This document shows, piece by piece, positions 12,706-13,341 of a stretch of 13,341 nt of DNA (position 1 is the first letter of the stretch; the number at the start of each line of letters is the position of its first letter). The position numbers were made by a program, and so were the translations under genes. The stretch covers positions 1 through 13,341 of the forward strand of contig JACCXL010000220.1 in NCBI GenBank assembly GCA_013697015.1, read 5' to 3'. This DNA is from Chthoniobacterales bacterium. GTDB taxonomy: Bacteria; Verrucomicrobiota; Verrucomicrobiia; Chthoniobacterales; UBA10450. The notes beneath the pieces were generated by a model. It did not search any database. It was given only the letters and a program-made list of their open reading frames with translations, and was not told the DNA's origin.

Positions 12706-13341
12706 ATGTTGTCCCCGTGCGAAGAGGGTGGGAAAATCTGATCGCGTGGTCAGACCGGGCGACGACGCGCCGCGCTGCTGTCTGGGTATTTAGCTGCGCC
12801 GCTGTCACCTTCGCGCTCGTCCCGGTCCTGCACGCTTTCCGCGGCCAAAGCATCAAGGATTATGAGCTGTGGTATCAGACCGGTCAGCTCGCATGGCACG
12901 GCCGCGAAATTTATCCGGATATGCGGGTGCAGAAGTTCGACTTCATGTATCCGCCATCGTGCGCGCTTTTCCTCGCTCCGGTCAGCGCACTCGGTCAGAT
13001 CGGGCTGATCGTTGCGCTCGTCTTCCTGAACGCGGCGGCATGGATCGGCAGCATGCTTCTCTCGGTGCGCCTGGCCGACGGGAAAAAAGAGTCCGCGCCA
13101 TTGCTGCTCTATCTGGTTCCAAACGCGATCGTCCTTCTCTTCGTTTGGGGAAATTTTCTTCTCGGCCAGCCGACGCTGCTTCTGCTCGCGCTCATGTTGG
13201 CCGCGTTCGCCGCGCTTCAATGTAATCGGCAGATCACCGCCGGCGCGCTGATCGGATTGGCCGCTGGAATTAAAGCGTTCCCGGTCGTGGCCATTCTCTA
13301 CCTGCTTTATCGACGCTATTGGATTGCAGCGGCCAGTTTGG
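12702..13341 (+). CDS. GT87/DUF2029-type polyprenol-phosphate sugar glycosyltransferase, N-terminal part
   Basis: The first 213 residues of a multi-pass membrane protein; it runs off the right edge. The reading frame opens at GTG 12702, overlapping the gatA TGA by four bases (GTGA), with no stop up to the end. The layout is that of GT-C fold GT87 proteins: a basic N-terminus, membrane helix 1 (about 27-46), an external loop with KDYELWYQTG (52-61) carrying candidate catalytic acids D53 and E55, GREIYP (67-72), FMYPPSCALFLAPVSALG (81-98), NFLLGQPTLLLLALML (151-166) and AAGIKAFPVVAILYLLYRR (187-205). Family members transfer mannose or another sugar from a polyprenol-phosphate donor on the outer face of the membrane. 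Donor and acceptor are unknown. A GTG at 12717 is possible but less likely, because the 4-base overlap favours 12702. Confidence 0.85.
   Translation, partial: MNVVPVRRGWENLIAWSDRATTRRAAVWVFSCAAVTFALVPVLHAFRGQSIKDYELWYQTGQLAWHGREIYPDMRVQKFDFMYPPSCALFLAPVSALGQIGLIVALVFLNAAAWIGSMLLSVRLADGKKESAPLLLYLVPNAIVLLFVWGNFLLGQPTLLLLALMLAAFAALQCNRQITAGALIGLAAGIKAFPVVAILYLLYRRYWIAAASL

Overview
The window looks like chromosomal DNA from a GC-rich Gram-negative bacterium. My best guess is Verrucomicrobiota, near Chthoniobacterales/Spartobacteria. That is an inference from gene content, from the DUF1003/DUF4337 membrane proteins, from the scarcity of Shine-Dalgarno sequences and from the short palindromic repeats between genes; there is no rRNA or marker gene to settle it. 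Most of the coding content is housekeeping: tRNA/rRNA biology, central and purine metabolism, glucan metabolism and DNA repair. I see no phage, transposase, CRISPR, toxin-antitoxin or defence genes, and no tRNA or rRNA genes.

Layout. 1-1514 is on the minus strand: the 5' end of a QueA-like gene, a repeat-filled gap, a short-chain dehydrogenase/reductase and a DUF4337 membrane protein. From 1611 a plus-strand block runs DUF1003 membrane protein, UvrD/PcrA-type helicase, 4-alpha-glucanotransferase (malQ) and malate dehydrogenase (mdh). purC (7635-8525, minus) converges on mdh and diverges from the next plus-strand block. That block is an RlmI-like rRNA methyltransferase, two small coiled-coil proteins each with one C-terminal membrane anchor, gatC, gatA and the start of a GT87-type polyprenol-sugar glycosyltransferase. 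The last gene uses a GTG start that overlaps the gatA stop and runs off the end. gatC/gatA overlap by ATGA and gatA/GT87 by GTGA, so these three are probably translationally coupled. gatB is not here.

The unusual part is the non-genic structure. Two gaps (102-209 and 8526-8610) are fold-back arrays of 7-base tandem units, and each begins directly against the start codon of a minus-strand gene. Two others (4499-4616 and 6379-6510) hold 118-132 bp elements with imperfect terminal inverted repeats ending in (G)TCAT...ATGAC(A), resembling MITEs or REP-type repeats. Two genes appear to carry palindromic repeat DNA inside the reading frame: about 36 codons in the helicase (3767-3874) and a palindrome-bounded segment in the methyltransferase (9115-9186). 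No stretch over 300 bases lacks a gene. The divergent gap 1515-1610 and the gap 2334-2398 show no structure I can support.

How the genes fit together: GatCA, with an unseen GatB, corrects mischarged Glu-tRNA(Gln)/Asp-tRNA(Asn); the RlmI-like enzyme modifies rRNA and the QueA-like enzyme tRNA. PurC serves purine synthesis, Mdh the TCA cycle and MalQ glycogen/maltodextrin turnover. The helicase acts in DNA repair. The two coiled-coil anchored proteins have no recognised function.
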